Assembly: GCA_019422065.1 (NCBI GenBank)
Contig: JAHZEA010000007.1
Location: 6,720 to 70,719 of the forward strand
Length of the DNA: 64,000 bases
Reading direction: 5' to 3'
Origin: Lachnospiraceae bacterium
GTDB lineage: Bacteria; Bacillota; Clostridia; Lachnospirales; Anaerotignaceae
Shown here piece by piece: positions 34,872 through 44,500 of this stretch. The position numbers and the translations under genes were made by a program. Each line of letters begins with the position of its first letter. Position 1 is the first letter of the stretch. Under the pieces are notes generated by a model. It was not told the origin of the DNA and searched no databases. It saw only the letters and a program-made list of their open reading frames with translations.

Positions 34872-36037
34872 ATGGAGAGCAACAAAGGTGCTTTAAGTAA
34901 TATTACAATACTTGATTTAACAAGAGTTCTTGCAGGACCGTACTGCACAATGATACTTGCTGATATGGGAGCTAATGTAATTAAAATTGAAATTCCTCAA
35001 AAAGGTGATGATACAAGACAATACGGCCCTTTTAAAAATGGTGAAAGTATGTATTATGCCAATGTAAACAGAAGCAAAAAAAGCATTACCCTTAACCTTA
35101 AAAGCGAAGAAGGTAAAAAAATATTCTTGGAAATGGTAAAAAAAGCCGATGTAGTAGTAGAAAATTACCGCCCGGGAGTAATGGATAAACTTGGTGTTGG
35201 CTATGATGTTATAAGCAGTGTAAATGACCAGATTGTGTATGTTGGTATATCGGGATTTGGCTCATACGGACCATATTCAGATAGACCGGGTTACGATATT
35301 ATAGCTCAGGCAATGGGTGGACTTATGGCATATACCGGCTGGCCAGAAACCGGGCCTACACGTTCAGGTAATGCTATGGGCGATGTTTTAGGCGGAATGA
35401 ATGGTGCTATAGGTATATTGGCAGCACTTAATGGAAGAAATGTGACCGGAAAAGGCCAAAGGGTAGATATTTCTCTTGTAGACGGTATGAGGCAACAGGC
35501 AAAGTTCCTGAAAGAACAGGCAACAGATATTCAACTCTTTATCCTTATGACTCATTTGAGGCAAAAGATGGGCAGTATGTTTTAGGCTGCGGAAACCAGA
35601 AACTTTGGGAAAAATTTGCTAAAGTAGCTGGTATGGAGGATTTAATAACAGATGAAAGATATTTAGACGGGCCTAAACGTTTGGAGCATTTTGAAGAGCT
35701 TAGGAAAATAATAAACAACTGGTCAAAGAACTATCTTGTAGAAGATGTGGTTAAGCTGATACTTGATGCAGGTGTTCCGGCAGCTCCTATTTATGATATG
35801 GAAAAGCTTGTAAATGACGAACATATAGCTAAAGTAAGAGAAATGTTTGTGCCGCTTAAACACCCTGTAATTGGTGACATGCATGTAATAGGTGACGCAG
35901 TAAAACTTATGGGAACCAAAAACGGGGTAAGATGGCCGGCTCCTTCTTTAGGGCAGCATAACAGCGAAGTATACAGCGAAATGATGGGCTTTGACCAAGA
36001 TAAGCTTCAGAAATTAAAAGAAAATGGTGTAATTTAA
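34872..36037 (+). pseudogene. CaiB/BaiF-type CoA transferase, frameshifted by a small deletion
   Basis: Normal members have about 390-400 residues and move CoA between acyl groups through an Asp. The N-terminal part (ILDLTRVLAGPYCTMILADMG, NRSKKSITLNLKSEEGKK, catalytic Asp in NAMGDVLGG) is intact to VDISLVDGM near 35490. In a different frame the sequence then continues EATGKVPERTGNRYSTLYPY, YVLGCGNQKLWEKF and on to 36037. About 15 codons are missing at the join and the frame is shifted. Unless this is a sequence error, no full enzyme is made. First gene of the sigma-54 operon. Confidence 0.8.
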
Positions 36038-36053
36038 AAAGGAGGCATAATTA

Positions 36054-36962
36054 ATGTTAAACAAGGTTGAAATAACAGAGGTATGTCCCCGTGATGGATT
36101 TCAAAATGTAAAAGAGTTTATTCCAACGGATAAAAAAATTGAAATAGCCAAAAAATTAATGGATGCAGGTTTTAAAGAAATGGAAGTTGTATCTTTTGTT
36201 AGTCCTAAATGGATTCCTCAAATGGCAGATGCGGCGGAAGTGGTTGAGGAACTGGACAAATATCGCAAAGAAAAAGGGCTTGATATAAAATTCATTGGCC
36301 TTGCTCCAAATGCAAAAGGTGTTTCAAATGCCGTAAAATCAAAAGTTGACGGAATTGTATGCCCTATATCTGTTACCGAAAAACATAATTTAAGCAATGT
36401 AAACCGCACAAGAGAACAGTCGTTTAAAGATATGGAAGAAATGATAAATACATATGAGGGCTTAGATGTAACAGTTGGGCTGGCTTGTACTTTTATATCG
36501 CCTTTCCCTAACGACCCTATAAGTATTGACGATATTAAGCGTATGTCTGAAAGAGCATATAAAATAGGAGCTAAAAAAGTAGTGCTTGCAGATACGGTAG
36601 GGACTGCAAGTCCGTTAGTTGTAGACGATATATTATCTAAGCTTAAAGGGGAATATGATTTTGATAAGGTATCTCTGCACCTTCACGATACAGCTGGTTT
36701 TGCTTTAATGAATGCTATGATTGGGGTTAAGCATGGTTTTATTAAGTATGAATCGGCAGCAGGCGGTCTTGGAGGATGTCCATTTGCTCCGGGGGCGGCA
36801 GGTAATGTGGCTACAGAAGATTTGCTTAATTTATTTAAGCAGATGAACATAGAAACAAATATTGACTTTGACACAGTGCTTAATGCTGTTGATAGAATTA
36901 AAGATTATGTAAAAGCTGATATTGTTAGCCATATGTATCCGTATTGTAGAAATCAAAGATAA
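36054..36962 (+). CDS. HMG-CoA lyase-family enzyme
   Basis: 302 residues of the TIM-barrel HMGL family, which cleaves 3-hydroxy-3-methylglutaryl-CoA or similar acyl-CoA to acetyl-CoA and an oxo acid. Seen: EVCPRDGFQNVKEF with metal-binding Asp, LHLHDTAGFA metal site, and the catalytic-loop AAGGLGGCPFAPGAAGN with its Cys. AGGAGG precedes ATG. It lies 16 bases after the CoA transferase, whose product it would use. Substrate could be HMG-CoA or a longer or shorter analogue. Confidence 0.88.
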   Translation: MLNKVEITEVCPRDGFQNVKEFIPTDKKIEIAKKLMDAGFKEMEVVSFVSPKWIPQMADAAEVVEELDKYRKEKGLDIKFIGLAPNAKGVSNAVKSKVDGIVCPISVTEKHNLSNVNRTREQSFKDMEEMINTYEGLDVTVGLACTFISPFPNDPISIDDIKRMSERAYKIGAKKVVLADTVGTASPLVVDDILSKLKGEYDFDKVSLHLHDTAGFALMNAMIGVKHGFIKYESAAGGLGGCPFAPGAAGNVATEDLLNLFKQMNIETNIDFDTVLNAVDRIKDYVKADIVSHMYPYCRNQR

Positions 36963-36997
36963 TTGTGTAGTTTAGTTTTAAATAAAGGGGGATTTTT

Positions 36998-38356
36998 ATG
37001 TGGAGTAAAATGGCAAATTTCGCAGACAGGTTTATTGCAAAATTTATACCTGAATCTTTTCCGTTATCATTTGTACTTTTGATTTTGGTAATGATTTTGT
37101 CACTTTTCCTTACTGATACTACCCTTCCTCAAATATTTAATATAACAGGTTATGGAACAGCATCACTTCTTGCTTTTTCAATGCAGATTGTATTAAATAT
37201 GGTTCTTGGATATGTATTTGCTCAGGCACCGCCAATTAAAAAACTTCTTGTTAAAGTGGCTAAATCGTTAAAAGGTAATGCAAAATGCATATTTTGGGTT
37301 GCTGTTATATCAAATGTAATTCATTGGATAAATGTAACTGTAGGTATGCTTGCTGCAGCTGTTCTTGCTAATGAAGTAATAAGAAATAATAAAGAAGTTC
37401 GCCCTGGCCTTGTTGTTGCAGCTGCTTATGCAGGCATGATACCTTCAGCAATAGGCTTTAGCCCGGCCATTATTTCAACTGTTGCAACTCAGGGAAATGA
37501 GTTTATGGAGTTAATGGGCGGCCAGATAGTTCCAAGAAGCTTAACATCGTTTAATCCAGCAGTATTGGGACTTTCTGCTGTTTTAGTATTCGGTATGGCA
37601 ATTGTATTTTCTCTTATGGCTCCAAAAGATTATGTTAATCCTTTATATGTAGGCACATCAGCTGATTTAGACGAGCAGGAAGGTTATGATGCAGCTGAGC
37701 AGGAATATAAGAAAGATGCAGCTAAGTTTGTTGTAGCAATGGAAAACGGCAGCATATGGCCAGTTATATGCGGAGCTGTTATACTTGCTGGAGGTATAGC
37801 CTGGTTTGTAGTAGGAAAATGCGGCGTTACTTTTGACTGGATAAACTGTATGCTTCTTGGTGGTGCCATAATGGCATGGGGCAATATGATTAAGTTTGGT
37901 AAATGTACTGCTGAAGCCTGCAAAACCATGTGGGGCGTTGTAGCTTGTTATCCTATTTATGCTTGTATTATGAAGCTTATGACAGACTCAGGCCTTGGTG
38001 GAGTAATGAGTGAATGGATAGTTTCTATTTCTACAGCTGATACACTGCCTGTATTTACCTATCTTTCAGCAGGTCTTGTTAATATATTTGTTCCTTCAGC
38101 AGGCGGTCAGTGGGCTGTTCAGGCTCCGTTTGTTGCTCCGGCGGCTATTTCACTTGGAACAGATATGTGGAAAGCAGTTATACCTGTTGCCCTTGGAGAC
38201 TGCTGGACAAATATGCTTCAGCCGTTCTGGGCAATACCGATACTTGGAATTTGCCGTGTTAAAGTAAAAGAAATGATTCCATATACATTCGCTATTGCAG
38301 TATTTGCCGGCGTTGTAGGATGCTTGTGGTTTGGAATAGTATTTCCGTTTTTCTAA
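36998..38356 (+). CDS. AtoE/short-chain fatty acid transporter family protein
   Basis: 452 residues, about 11-13 membrane segments. N-terminus FADRFIAKFIPESFPLSFVLL and the repeated Ser/Ala-rich GMIPSAIGFSP and NIFVPSAGGQWAVQAPF motifs match the SCFA_trans (AtoE) family that moves acetoacetate and short fatty acids. In the operon it would import the acid to be activated or export acetoacetate or acetate released by the lyase. Confidence 0.8.
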   Translation: MWSKMANFADRFIAKFIPESFPLSFVLLILVMILSLFLTDTTLPQIFNITGYGTASLLAFSMQIVLNMVLGYVFAQAPPIKKLLVKVAKSLKGNAKCIFWVAVISNVIHWINVTVGMLAAAVLANEVIRNNKEVRPGLVVAAAYAGMIPSAIGFSPAIISTVATQGNEFMELMGGQIVPRSLTSFNPAVLGLSAVLVFGMAIVFSLMAPKDYVNPLYVGTSADLDEQEGYDAAEQEYKKDAAKFVVAMENGSIWPVICGAVILAGGIAWFVVGKCGVTFDWINCMLLGGAIMAWGNMIKFGKCTAEACKTMWGVVACYPIYACIMKLMTDSGLGGVMSEWIVSISTADTLPVFTYLSAGLVNIFVPSAGGQWAVQAPFVAPAAISLGTDMWKAVIPVALGDCWTNMLQPFWAIPILGICRVKVKEMIPYTFAIAVFAGVVGCLWFGIVFPFF

Positions 38357-38387
38357 GAAATAGTATATAATTGAAATAAAAAAGGAA

Positions 38388-39083
38388 GTGCATAAAATGT
38401 TTCCTAAGAATGTTAAATATATTGATTTGTCACAAACTCTTGAAAATGGTATACCTCTTGCTGGAGTTCTTCCAAGACTTTCAGTTTGGCAGTGTCTTGA
38501 AAAACGTGTTGGAGACTCTGTAAACTGTCAGGCAGAGCTTATGAGTGACCATACAGGAACACATTGTGATGCTCCAAGGCATGTGTTTGATAATGGTAAG
38601 ACTATAGACCAATATCCGCCTGAAGCATATTCTGGAATAGCTATTTGCCTTGATTTGGAAGAATACGATGAAAAGGCTATTACTGTGGAAGCTATTACTG
38701 AAGCTGAGAAAAAAGCAGTTCGTCCTATTCAAAAAGGCGATATAGTTATGATGTGCACAGGGCATTCTAACAGATGGGCTCCTATACCGGAAGGGTATGC
38801 ATATTTAAAGAATAGACCATGGGTAGACCCTAAAGCTGCTGAGTATCTAATTGAAAAAGGCATTAAAGCTATTGCTATTGATGTAGGCGGGCCAGACCCT
38901 CTTGGTGGAACACGGCATATAATTCATGAAATGCTGTTGGAAAAAGATATACTTATAATCGAGTCACTGCATAATTTACAAAAAATAAAAAATATGGAAG
39001 TTTTCCTTTGTTGCTTCCCTATAAAAATAGGCGGCGGAACAGGTGCGCCAACAAGGGCAGTGGCAATGGTTAATGAAGATTAA
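38388..39083 (+). CDS. Cyclase-family metal hydrolase (kynurenine formamidase-like)
   Basis: 231 residues with the signature SDHTGTHCDAPRHV (H-x-G-T-H-x-D-x-P metal site) and DVGGPDPLG. Members hydrolyse amides or lactones using Zn or Mn. Being last in a CoA-transferase/lyase operon, it may open a cyclic precursor of the acid. GGAAG at about 8 nt precedes ATG. Confidence 0.82.
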   Translation: MHKMFPKNVKYIDLSQTLENGIPLAGVLPRLSVWQCLEKRVGDSVNCQAELMSDHTGTHCDAPRHVFDNGKTIDQYPPEAYSGIAICLDLEEYDEKAITVEAITEAEKKAVRPIQKGDIVMMCTGHSNRWAPIPEGYAYLKNRPWVDPKAAEYLIEKGIKAIAIDVGGPDPLGGTRHIIHEMLLEKDILIIESLHNLQKIKNMEVFLCCFPIKIGGGTGAPTRAVAMVNED

Positions 39084-39190
39084 ATTTATTTTATATGACC
39101 TTCTAATAACTACTTAAAACCCCTCTAATAACCATTTTAATAATTTTTGTTAACTGCTGAATAACTGGCATTACAAAAATTAAACCATTA

Positions 39191-39243
39191 AGCCGACCAT
39201 CCAAAAAGGTAGTAATATAACCTCAGGAAGGTCGGTTTTTTAT
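39191..39243 (+). terminator. Operon terminator
   Basis: CCGACC and GGTCGG stem with a long loop followed by TTTTTTATTATT, ending the sigma-54 operon. Confidence 0.6.
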
Positions 39244-39484
39244 TATTATGATTTTATAGCAAAAGGTACTTTTTGATAAGTTACAATTATTTAATAATAA
39301 GGATAAAGTTTTGCAAAGTTAAAAAAATAAATGAATGGTATCTTTATTAATTTTAGAGATAATATACTTTTTGAGTATATTAAGTTTAATATTTAAGTGT
39401 ATTATAATTCTTTTTTTAATAGATTTAATTATAAAAATGGGTTACAATATGATACATACAGCAACAAAATTTGGAGGGATAATA

Positions 39485-40060
39485 TTGTGCGGCAGATTTT
39501 ATATTAATAACGATATAATAAGTTTAATTAAAAGGCTTAATAACGATAGCGAGTTTTCCCTTGAAATAAGTGCCGGCGATATTTTTCCGTCCCAAAAGGC
39601 ATGGGTAATTACTAAAGACAAAAATAATTTTGGAGCAAAAGAGATAAAATGGGGTTTTAAAAACGGAAGCAATGGTTTAATAATTAATGTACGCTCAGAA
39701 ACTGTTTTTCAAAAGAAGATGTTTTGTAATGCTATAGAAAAAAGAAGATGTGTAATTCCGTCTTCAGGATTTTACGAATGGAGTGCAATAAAAGAAAAAT
39801 ATAAATTTTTTAGAAAAGACAATGAAGCTTTATATATGGCAGGAATTTATGATACAGATGATAACGGCGAGAGATTTGCAGTTTTAACAACTGAGGCAAA
39901 TGCATCTGTTTCGGATATACATGGCAGAATGCCTCTTATTTTGGAAAAAAGCCAAGTTAGAAAATGGCTTAATGAAAATGATGAATATAAAGAAATTCTT
40001 GAGCAAACACCTGTTGAATTAAACAGAGAGTCGGATTTTGAGCAATTAAAGCTTTTTTAA
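39485..40060 (+). CDS. SRAP/HMCES-family abasic-site protein (YedK-like)
   Basis: Crosslinks to abasic sites in single-stranded DNA through Cys2. TTG 39485 is the start: GGAGGG lies 6 nt before it, and it gives M-C-G-R-F, the obligatory N-terminus after Met removal. Earlier in-frame ATGs would bury the cysteine. Other signatures: NVRSETVFQKKMFCNAIEKRRC, PSSGFYEWSAIKEKY, TTEANASVSDIHGRMPLIL with catalytic His. About 191 residues. Confidence 0.88.
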   Translation: MCGRFYINNDIISLIKRLNNDSEFSLEISAGDIFPSQKAWVITKDKNNFGAKEIKWGFKNGSNGLIINVRSETVFQKKMFCNAIEKRRCVIPSSGFYEWSAIKEKYKFFRKDNEALYMAGIYDTDDNGERFAVLTTEANASVSDIHGRMPLILEKSQVRKWLNENDEYKEILEQTPVELNRESDFEQLKLF

Positions 40061-40078
40061 CGGAAGGAGAGGTTTACT

Positions 40079-40672
40079 ATGGCTGAAAATGTGGTAATTG
40101 TAAATGCGTGTCTTAGAGGAAAAAATATTTCAAGAACATTTGAATTGGGAAACTTCTTTGTAAAAAAATATATGGGCGGAAAAAAAGATGCTGTATTAAA
40201 AGAATATTTGCTCTCGGATATGGATTTAAAGCCTTTTAATAAAGAAATGGTTGAAGAACGTGATAAAGAGTTATCAGAAGGAAAAGAAGATAAGCTTATT
40301 AAATTGGCCGAAGAATTTTCAAAAGCCGATACAGTTATAGTTATGGCTCCATATTGGGACATGTCATTTCCTTCCGCTTTAAAAATATTTTTTGAGCATA
40401 TTTCAGTTTGCGGTGTTACATTTAAATACGAAAAAGACGGTACACCTAAAGGCTTATGTAAAGCAAACAAAGCAGTATATATTACAACTGCCGGAGGATA
40501 TATAGGCGATTTTAATTATGGTTACGATTATACTAAAGGCCTTTTTAACTTTTTAGGAATAGATGATGTATATTTTTTAAGTGCCGAAGGTCTTGACATA
40601 ATAGGAAATAATACAGACGAAATATTGTCAAACGCTAAAAAAGAAGCTGAAATATTAAGTGAAAAATTTTGA
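40079..40672 (+). CDS. Flavodoxin-fold NAD(P)H-dependent oxidoreductase
   Basis: 197 residues, AzoR/NQO-like. VVIVNACLRGKNISRT forms the FMN phosphate loop and VMAPYWDMSFPSALKIFFEHISVCG and ITTAGGYIG are family positions. It would reduce quinones or azo compounds with FMN. GGAGAGG precedes ATG and the gap to the SRAP gene is 18 bases, so they are probably co-transcribed. Confidence 0.8.
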   Translation: MAENVVIVNACLRGKNISRTFELGNFFVKKYMGGKKDAVLKEYLLSDMDLKPFNKEMVEERDKELSEGKEDKLIKLAEEFSKADTVIVMAPYWDMSFPSALKIFFEHISVCGVTFKYEKDGTPKGLCKANKAVYITTAGGYIGDFNYGYDYTKGLFNFLGIDDVYFLSAEGLDIIGNNTDEILSNAKKEAEILSEKF

Positions 40673-40688
40673 AAAATTAATCTAAAAA

Positions 40689-40707
40689 CGCCGGATGTTA
40701 TCCGGCG
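40689..40707. terminator. Hairpin between convergent genes
   Basis: CGCCGGAT and ATCCGGCG with a three-base loop; short T run only. Serves the reductase and the zinc-ribbon gene. Confidence 0.5.
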
Positions 40708-40717
40708 TAAACATAAA

Positions 40718-41086
40718 TTAAAGTTTTTTACCGCATTTAGGACAATACTCAAAATCTTCATTTATTTCACTGCCACAGTATGGACAAACACCCATATGGC
40801 TGAAATTTTCGTCAATAAGAGTAAGGCTTTCATCGGTTATGGCAGTATTTTCTCCTCTTGCTATTGAGTCGCCAACGCTTTTATCAAGGCTGTAAAGAGC
40901 GCCGCAGCAGCTGGTTCTGACAAAATACTGTTTGCCCCATTTAAAAAGCGGAATGAAAAATACACTTAGACAGTTTGCTGTCATTATAATTTCGTAAGAA
41001 CATATATTACCACAGTTTTTGCATATTCCGCTTAAATTATAAGGAATTATTCTTTTAACGGGAAGTACAGCTATAAAGAAAAACAT
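40718..41086 (-). CDS. Zinc-ribbon domain protein (122 aa)
   Basis: Two zinc ribbons: CKNCGN near residue 23 with SCCGALY around 60, and a C-terminal CPYCGSEINEDFEYCPKCGKKL. A central SVFFIPLFKWGKQYFV stretch is hydrophobic. This matches the common zinc-ribbon_15-like proteins of Firmicutes; function unknown. GGAGG at 6 nt. Confidence 0.7.
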   Translation of the reverse strand: MFFFIAVLPVKRIIPYNLSGICKNCGNICSYEIIMTANCLSVFFIPLFKWGKQYFVRTSCCGALYSLDKSVGDSIARGENTAITDESLTLIDENFSHMGVCPYCGSEINEDFEYCPKCGKKL

Positions 41087-41415
41087 TTTTTGCCTCCATT
41101 ATGTATTTGCTTTATTTAAAAGTAGCATAAATTTTGAATTTAAACAATATATAATACGTTTTTATGGTAATAAAATGTTGTATTAAACATAAAAGGTGGT
41201 AAATTTAAAATAATTTCAATAATTTAAAGCTAAAATAACCTAAATTTCAATTCTCAACTAAAATTATAATTTGTAAATGTTGTTGTAAATACATTTATTT
41301 AATAATTATTTTTTATTTATTTTTTTAAAAGTATAATTTGAATAAAGATTTTACATATTTTGTAATAAGTGGTAAAATAATACCATTAATTTAACAGCTC
41401 CTGTAATGATTACAC

Positions 41416-41445
41416 TTGATTTTTTGTTTAATACAAGAGTATAAT
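41416..41445 (+). promoter_or_regulatory. Promoter of purL
   Basis: TTGATT (41416-41421), 18-base spacer, TATAAT (41440-41445), about 105 bases before the ATG. No purine riboswitch core was recognised in the leader. The rest of 41,087-41,549 is AT-rich with no gene. Confidence 0.65.
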
Positions 41446-41549
41446 GCGGTAATTAGTCAAAATACTTTTTATGCGTAAATGTATTTATGTTTAATATCTC
41501 ACAGTAGAGTTGTGTTATTAAGCATTATTAGGAAAAAGGGGAAAGAAAT

Positions 41550-44500
41550 ATGAACATTAAGCGTCTTTATGTAGAGAAAAAAGAAGGCTGTGACATTGAG
41601 GCGGCAAGCCTGTTTAACGACATTAAAGTCAATCTTGGAATTGACGGACTTACTAAACTGAAAATACTTAACAGATATGATGTTGAAGGAATTTCTGATA
41701 AGGATTTTCAAGCCGCTAAAACAACTATTTTTTCCGAACCACCTGTTGACAGGGTTTATGAGGAAAACTACGATTTTGGCGCATGCAGAGTTTTTGCCGT
41801 TGAATATCTTCCGGGTCAGTACGACCAGAGGGCAGACTCAGCTATGCAGTGTATACAGATAATCTCACAAAAAGAAAGACCTGAAATTGCAGTTGCCAAA
41901 GTTTATGTGCTTGATGGCGATATTTCCGATGCCGATTTTGAGAAAATTAAGGAATACTGCATTAACCCTGTGGACTCAAGACAGGCAGCTCTTGAAAAAC
42001 CTGAAACTTTAGCTATGGTTATGGATTACCCAGAAGATGTTAAAGTTTTAGACGGATTTATAGATATGACAGAAAATGAAATAGCTGATTTAAGAAACAG
42101 CCTTGAAACAGCTATGAGTCTTGAGGATATGCTTTTCTGCCAGAAATACTTCCGTGATACAGAAAAAAGAAATCCTACAATGACTGAAATTAGGGTTATT
42201 GATACTTACTGGTCTGATCATTGTAGACACACTACTTTCCAGACAAAAATAGAAAACGTTAACATAGAAGAAGGCACTTATGCAGCGCCTATAAAAGAAG
42301 CATACAACACATATTTAGATGTAAGAAAAGAAGTTTATAAGGATAGAACAGATAAAGACCAGTGTCTTATGGATATGGCTGTTCTTGGAATGAAAGTTTT
42401 AAGACAGCGCGGCATACTTGACAACATGGATCAGAGCGATGAGATTAACGCATGCTCTATTGTTGTGCCTGTTGATGTAGATGGTAAAGACGAAGAATGG
42501 CTTATTATGTTTAAAAACGAAACACATAACCATCCGACAGAAATTGAGCCTTTCGGTGGTGCTGCTACATGCCTTGGCGGTGCTATAAGAGACCCACTTT
42601 CAGGCAGAGCTTATGTATATCAGGCTATGCGTGTTACAGGTGCGGCAGACCCAAGAGTAAGTGTAAAAGATACTATTAAGGGAAAACTTCCACAAAGAAA
42701 GATAGTTACAGAAGCAGCAAGAGGCTACAGCTCATACGGTAACCAGATTGGTCTTTCAACTGGACAGGTGGTTGAAATTTATCATCCTGACTATGTGGCT
42801 AAACGTATGGAAATTGGTGCTGTTATAGCTGCTGCTAAAAAAGAAAATGTAGTTAGAAAAACACCTCAGCCGGGTGATGTTATAATTCTTACAGGCGGCA
42901 GAACAGGCCGTGACGGCTGCGGCGGAGCTACAGGCTCATCTAAAGAGCATACAGTTGAATCAATAGAAACTTGCGGCGCTGAAGTACAGAAAGGTAATGC
43001 ACCTACAGAAAGAAAACTTCAAAGACTTTTCAGAAATCCTGAAGTAAGCAAAATGATTAAAAGATGTAATGACTTTGGTGCTGGTGGTGTATCTGTAGCT
43101 ATTGGCGAGCTTGCAGACGGACTTGATATTAATCTTGACCTTGTGCCTAAAAAATATGAAGGCCTTGACGGAACAGAACTTGCTATTTCAGAGTCACAGG
43201 AAAGAATGGCTGTTGTTATAGCTGCTGAGGACAAAGACAGATTTATTAAATTTGCAGAAGAAGAAAACCTTGAAGCTACACCGGTAGCTGTTGTAACAGA
43301 CAATAGAAGACTTGTGCTTAATTGGAGAGGCAAGGCTGTTGTTGATATTTCAAGAGATTTCCTTGACACTAACGGTGTTAAGCAAAGAACTGATGTTGAA
43401 GTTAAAATGCCTGAAGGCACACCATACTTTGAAAAGACTTGTGTTGACAGTGCTTTAATTGAGAGTGACTTAAAGCAGGCATGGCTTAATAATCTTTCAA
43501 GCCTTAATGTGGCAAGCCAGAAAGGTTTGGTTGAAAGGTTTGACTCTACAATAGGCGCAGGAACTGTTCTTATGCCTTTTGGCGGCAAAAAACAGCTTAC
43601 ACCTCCAGAGGCTATGGCAGCTAAGGTTCCTCTTATTAAGGGTGAAACAAAAACAGCTACTCTTATGTCATTTGGCTTTAATCCTGAAATTTCTGTTTGG
43701 TCACCATTCCATGGCGCAGTTTATGCAGTTGTGGAATCTTTGGCAAAAATTGTTGCTTCAGGCGGAAAAGCAGAAGACATAAGACTTACTTTCCAAGAAT
43801 ATTTTGAAAAATTGGGAACAGACCCTGTTAAATGGGGTAAGCCTTTTGCGGCTTTAGCAGGTGCCTTTAAGGCGCAGATTGAAATGGGTGTTGCAGCTAT
43901 TGGAGGTAAAGACAGTATGTCCGGTACATTTATGGACATTCATGTACCACCTACACTTGTTTCATTTGCAGTTGACGTAACTAAAGTTGACAATATAATA
44001 TCTCCGGAATTTAAAGCAGCAGGCAATACAGTTGTTTATCTTCCAATGAAGAGAGATAAATACTATTTGCCGGATTATCAGTACCTTAAAAAGATGTTCA
44101 GCTTTGTAAATGGCCTTATTGAAAAAGGCGTATGTGTTTCCGCTCATACAGTAAGAGGCGGCGGCATTGCAGAGGCAATAAGCAAAATGTCATTCGGAAA
44201 CGGCATAGGCTTTGAGTTTGATGAGGATATTACAATAGAAACACTCTTTAAGCCACAGTATGGCTCATTTATACTTGAGCTTGCTAATACAAAAGTTATA
44301 GACTTTATGGGTCTTGACGCTATTATTCTTGGAGAAACAACAAAAGAAAAATTCATTTCAATTAAAGACATAGAGATAGACATAGACGAAATGATTAAAT
44401 GCTGGCAGGAGCCGCTTGAAAAGGTATTCCCTACAAAAGCAGCTGTTTTAACCGGCAAACCTGAGATTAAGCCTTATGAGAGCAGAAAAGAAAGTACATC

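Noticed and set aside
41087..41549. Purine riboswitch before purL
   Set aside because: The conserved three-way junction sequence was not found.
43019..43588. 189-codon minus-strand frame inside purL
   Set aside because: A shadow of the purL coding sequence, without a ribosome site.
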